Source: Mucidula mucida (Eukaryota > Basidiomycota > Agaricomycetes > Agaricales > Physalacriaceae). From it: DNA of 21,579 nucleotides. Position 1 is the stretch's first letter. Each line of letters starts with the position of its first letter. The notes beneath the pieces were generated by a model. The model saw only the letters and a list, made by a program, of their open reading frames with translations, had not been told where the DNA came from and did no database searches. Positions 18,908-21,579 of this stretch are shown one piece after another. A program made the position numbers and the translations under genes. The stretch covers positions 1 to 21,579 of the forward strand of contig JADNYV010000569.1 in the NCBI GenBank assembly GCA_015501055.1, given 5' to 3'.

Positions 18908-19545
18908 ATGTTGGTCAACATCCTCTCCGTCTTAACACTCTCCGCGGTTGCTCTCGCAGCCCCGGCCTTACACGCTCGACTTGACGCACGCGCTGTGGCC
19001 AGAAGAGATTACTATGATCACAAGGACTACAAGGATAAGGACTACAAAGACACGGACTGCGACGACAAGGATGAAGATTACAAAGACAAAGACTACAAGG
19101 ACAAGGAGACTTGGGTGGTATGCAGATAGTCTTACGCGTTTAACGGTTTCGCTAACGCTGGTGTACTCTTCAGAATTGGAACGACAAACACGACGATTGG
19201 AAGGATAAGCATGACGAGAAGGACAAGTACGATGGAAAGTACAGACGCAGCAATGACAAGCACGACGACAAGGATAAGCACGATTGGAAGGACAAGTATG
19301 ATGGGAAGGATAAACATGACGATAAAGAGAAGTACGGGAAGGATAAGCATGATGACAAGTACGATGGGAAGTACAAACGCACTGACGGAAAGGATAACGA
19401 TTGGAAGGACAAGCACGACTGGGAGGGAAAGCACGATTGGGAGGACAAGCATGACGGGAAGTACAAGCACGACTGGGAGGACAAGCATGACTGGAAAGAC
19501 AAGCACGACGGGAAGGATAAGCACGACGACAAGTACTACTACTAG
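18908..19545 (+). CDS. Secreted Asp/Lys/His-rich repeat protein, second paralogue
   Basis: Two exons, 18908-19117 and 19174-19545, 193 residues. The intron (19118-19173, 56 nt) is canonical: GTATGC, branch CTAAC, TTCAG. The signal peptide MLVNILSVLTLSAVALA is followed by a pro-region ending ARAVARR, then the mature part beginning DYYDHKDYKD, with Cys at 51 and internal GKYRR (94-95) and GKYKR (138-139) sites. The C-terminal third has five six-residue units around HDW. Compared with the first paralogue, exon 1 differs at five residues and exon 2 at about eleven, without gaps until one extra Tyr at the end, while about two dozen codons of exon 2 differ silently; this indicates purifying selection. 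Extracellular location is well supported, biochemical role unknown. Composition is compatible with divalent-metal binding. Duplicated upstream modules suggest altered expression relative to the first copy. Confidence 0.9.
19118..19173 (+). other. Intron of the second paralogue
   Basis: GTATGC donor, CTAAC branch at 19152-19156, TTCAG acceptor, 56 nt, phase 0. It serves as reference for the altered intron of the first paralogue. Confidence 0.85.
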
Positions 19546-19617
19546 TCAGTATCGTCGTGCGCTAACTTATATTTATCTACTGTACCACGGATCTCGTTCT
19601 GCTCCCGGACTTTACTT

Positions 19618-19703
19618 ACGCATGGACAGCTTTTATTTACTTTCATTGATCGCATCGCATACGCATGGACAGCTTGTATTTACTTTCATTGATCGCATCG
19701 CAT
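19618..19703 (+). repeat. Two 43-bp tandem units after the second paralogue
   Basis: ACGCATGGACAGCTT... to ...GATCGCATCGCAT, repeated directly with one mismatch. The first paralogue has a single related unit ending at about 14202. The position, 70-160 bases after the stop codon, is that of a 3' untranslated region. Confidence 0.9.
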
Positions 19704-20358
19704 TTGTCGCATAGTTCCTCTTGATTTCATCAGAATAGCTTCATTCTGGGAATAGTTACGCCACACTCTCCGTCCGCTGCTGGTCTTTCCTCCGGAACAA
19801 CCAATGGTAAAGAAATAGCACACTCGATCTAACAGAGCGTCGACTCCCCGACATCGTGACACCGACCCATTGCAGTCAGTAGTAGCGCTACATAGAGAGT
19901 CGGACGCGCAGGCTGCGAACATATATTTGACTTATGACAAGGCCTAGTCCGAGCAAGATTTTCGACGGCAGATAACAGTACTTTGCAACCTGCCTCTTCA
20001 CCAAAGTCTCAACCGCAGCATCGAGCGTACTTGTAGCAACATGTAGAACTCAAGACTAATTCAGAGCGAAGCCATAGGTGAGGCACCCCTCGTCCAGCTC
20101 CTTATAAGTCTAAGCGCGTCACTCAAGATTGACTGTCATGCCTGACTGATGAGGCTACATGGAACACAGATAAATCGTAACTGTCATGATCATTGAGGTA
20201 AACCGAAAGTACAATGAGTGTGGACTCTGGAGTCGTAAAGTAGTACAACGAGTGTGAGCTCTCCGAGTAAGTATTCATACAAATGAATTCAAACCGTCAT
20301 CATGGCTCAAGAAGAGCACTGCGCCTGCGCAACAACCAGCACCAGTGAATAAAAGAAA
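19704..20358. other. Stretch with no supported gene
   Basis: No protein-like frame or RNA gene. A loose tandem pair lies at 20207-20270 (AAAGTACAATGAGTGTG and AAAGTAGTACAACGAGTGTG). The sequence is probably spacer between duplication copy II and the minus-strand gene to its right. Confidence 0.35.
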
Positions 20359-21480
20359 TCATCGACGACTCTTTGCCTTTGACGATGCGGCTGATTTTGA
20401 GGAAGCAGCCTCTTTGTCCTTATGCCGTTGTCGGGCAGCCGCTACAGCGCACGGTGACTGCTTGCGCTTTCCAAGGTGGGTAGGAGATGGATCCTCGGGC
20501 GACACCACGATCGGCGATGAAACGGGGGAAGCAACTTTTCAGGGACCTTTGCTGACGAAGTCCACACCTGGAACAATTTGAGGATACGGAAGCCATCATC
20601 GGAAAGATCACCTGGGAGCGCTGATATCTGGTCAAAGGTCATGTTCGACAGCTTGAGGCCAGCGTTCCAGGCCAGAAAGAACGGGTTGATGTGAGTTTCG
20701 AGCACTTCCAGCGATAGACGGTCGGTGGCAAATGGGGTTGGAAATTCTTGACTTTCCGCATTTGGCCCGTTGAAGTAAGAGCCGTCTGGGTTTTTATGGA
20801 GATTGTATCGTGTAAAAGATTCTTGATGAGGCTCCAGGAAAACTACCCGGCATTGATGCACTAGCCCGTTCTTGATGTACTAGAAAGGATGTGTCAGCGA
20901 TTCAGAGAAAACGAGTACGTCGCGGCACCTTGAGAGCATGTTTTCTCCTCTTTTCTTTCATTGGCAGCTTCTGAAACTTCTCCATCTTCCCGATAGTCCG
21001 GGTTAGAGGAAGGCAGCAATGAGGTCGTGGTCCAACCAATTGTGGCACGTGTAGCATCCTTGTTTTCATCAGTTCAGGTGAGATCGATGTTATGAGATCG
21101 AGACACACGAAGGCACATTATAACGCGAATGAAGAAATAGTTTGTCTTCTGCATACCCCAATTATACTGTAATGTGATGATCTATTGAATGGTCAGCATC
21201 ACTGTTGAATAATTTCGTAGAGGTTACTAACCTCTTCCTCTTGAGGCCTTGTCAATGATATGGACACAACAGGTTGTTCTTCCGTTGTTGTTTACTCCTG
21301 TGCAGAACAGGCACACGTCCCGAAGCGGGCTCGCCGCAATGACGGCGTCCTTAGCATCCTGCGACAGCGCTTCGAGATAGACCACATGTCTATTTGGAGA
21401 ACCATCATTCAATCTGCGATAGGCTGTCCGACGAGAGGTGCTAGCGCTTCCTGGGAGGGACTGTAGCAGGATCGGGTGAC
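20359..21480 (-). pseudogene. Broken gene of the basidiomycete HNH-nuclease type
   Basis: Minus strand. The N-terminal exon (to 21232) contains ALSQDAKDAVIAASPLRDV, CLFCTG and then CVHIIDKA, fitting the C..C and H-x-I-x-D of an HNH_2-like domain. Intron 21231-21182 (GTTAGT, branch CTGAC, AATAG). Next LQYNWGMQKTNYFFIRV; the following residues where the family has a conserved His read IMCL. Then LITSISPELMKTRMLHVPQL to 20929, intron 20928-20880, and the last exon with YIKNGLVHQCRVVFLEPHQ and HINPFFLAWNAGLKL. A possible third intron (20611-20568) leads into a Ser/Lys-rich tail (HLGKRKQSP, SSKAKSRR) ending at 20359, but TGA at 20541-20539 interrupts it; unspliced, the frame stops at 20442. There are frame breaks after HIIDKA and before LITSIS. 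Known: such genes are numerous in mushrooms and of unknown role. Family assignment is from memory of the pattern. Confidence 0.5.
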
Positions 21481-21579
21481 CATTGCTTTTCCTTGCGCTT
21501 TTCTGCGGGCCATGACGCAGCTCTACTGACGCAGCGACGAGGTCAGAGAAAGGAACGGGGTGAGAGACACGAACATATA
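21481..21579. other. Right edge, possible start of the HNH-type gene
   Basis: On the minus strand an ATG (21513-21511) opens MARRKAQGKAMVTRSCYSPS, in a different frame from the CLFCTG exon. It could be the original start with a shift between, or chance. Confidence 0.25.

Larger units (their letters stand above)
16512..19703 (+). repeat. Segmental duplication, copy II
   Basis: Counterpart of 11062-14202. Similarity is patchy and indel-rich outside the gene, strong within the coding exons. Copy II lacks the part of copy I with repeat R, but has one extra upstream module (M2) and an extra 43-bp unit after the gene. Confidence 0.7.

Noticed and set aside
1..21579. CRISPR array, bacterial operon, tRNA or rRNA genes
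   Set aside because: No regularly spaced identical repeats, no tRNA T-loop and acceptor pairing found around the TTCGA sites, and intron-bearing genes show this is eukaryotic DNA.

Overview
The window looks like nuclear DNA of a filamentous basidiomycete, most likely an Agaricomycete. The evidence is: introns of about 50 nt with GTAYGT-type donors and CTRAC branch points; a decayed fungal Ty1/copia pol; a retroelement gag; a broken copy of what looks like the HNH-nuclease-type gene family common in mushrooms; and small secreted proteins with fungal signal peptides and dibasic processing sites. It is a repeat-rich, gene-poor accessory region. Names of families are recognition by eye; no search was run.

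Layout. (1) 1-2678 is retroelement territory: the 5' part of a gag gene on the minus strand runs off the left edge, and facing it on the plus strand is a dead copia element (reverse transcriptase tail plus RNase H, then a 232-bp LTR). Next to that LTR is a 68-bp mini-LTR that lacks exactly a 52-nt GT...AG segment. (2) 2679-3900 holds nothing I can support. (3) 3908-7180, 7655-9150 and 14234-15850 are three eroded clusters of one unrecognised gene family. Together they carry seven copies of an exon-intron module whose intron (48-56 nt) sits at the same place each time. (4) 9150-11060 is mostly unassigned and contains the first copy of a 245-bp direct repeat. (5) 11060-14200 and 16510-19700 are two copies of a segmental duplication. 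Each ends in an apparently functional two-exon gene for a secreted protein made almost entirely of Asp, Lys, His, Tyr, Trp and Gly (starts at 13452 and 18908). (6) Between them lie the third eroded cluster and a small minus-strand gene (16490 to 16000) for a predicted tail-anchored membrane protein. (7) 19704-20358 is empty. 20359-21480 holds a broken minus-strand HNH-type gene.

The centre of interest is the paralogous pair at 13452 and 18908. The two proteins are 192 and 193 residues, align without gaps until the last residue, and differ mostly at silent positions, while their introns and flanks have drifted heavily. Each has a signal peptide, a short pro-region ending in Arg-Arg, and two internal GKY(R/K)R sites, so Kex2-type processing into three peptides is plausible. 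The downstream gene carries two stacked copies of a roughly 440-500 bp upstream module, the upstream gene one. The upstream gene has lost the AG of its 3' splice site but has an in-frame substitute 15 nt further on.
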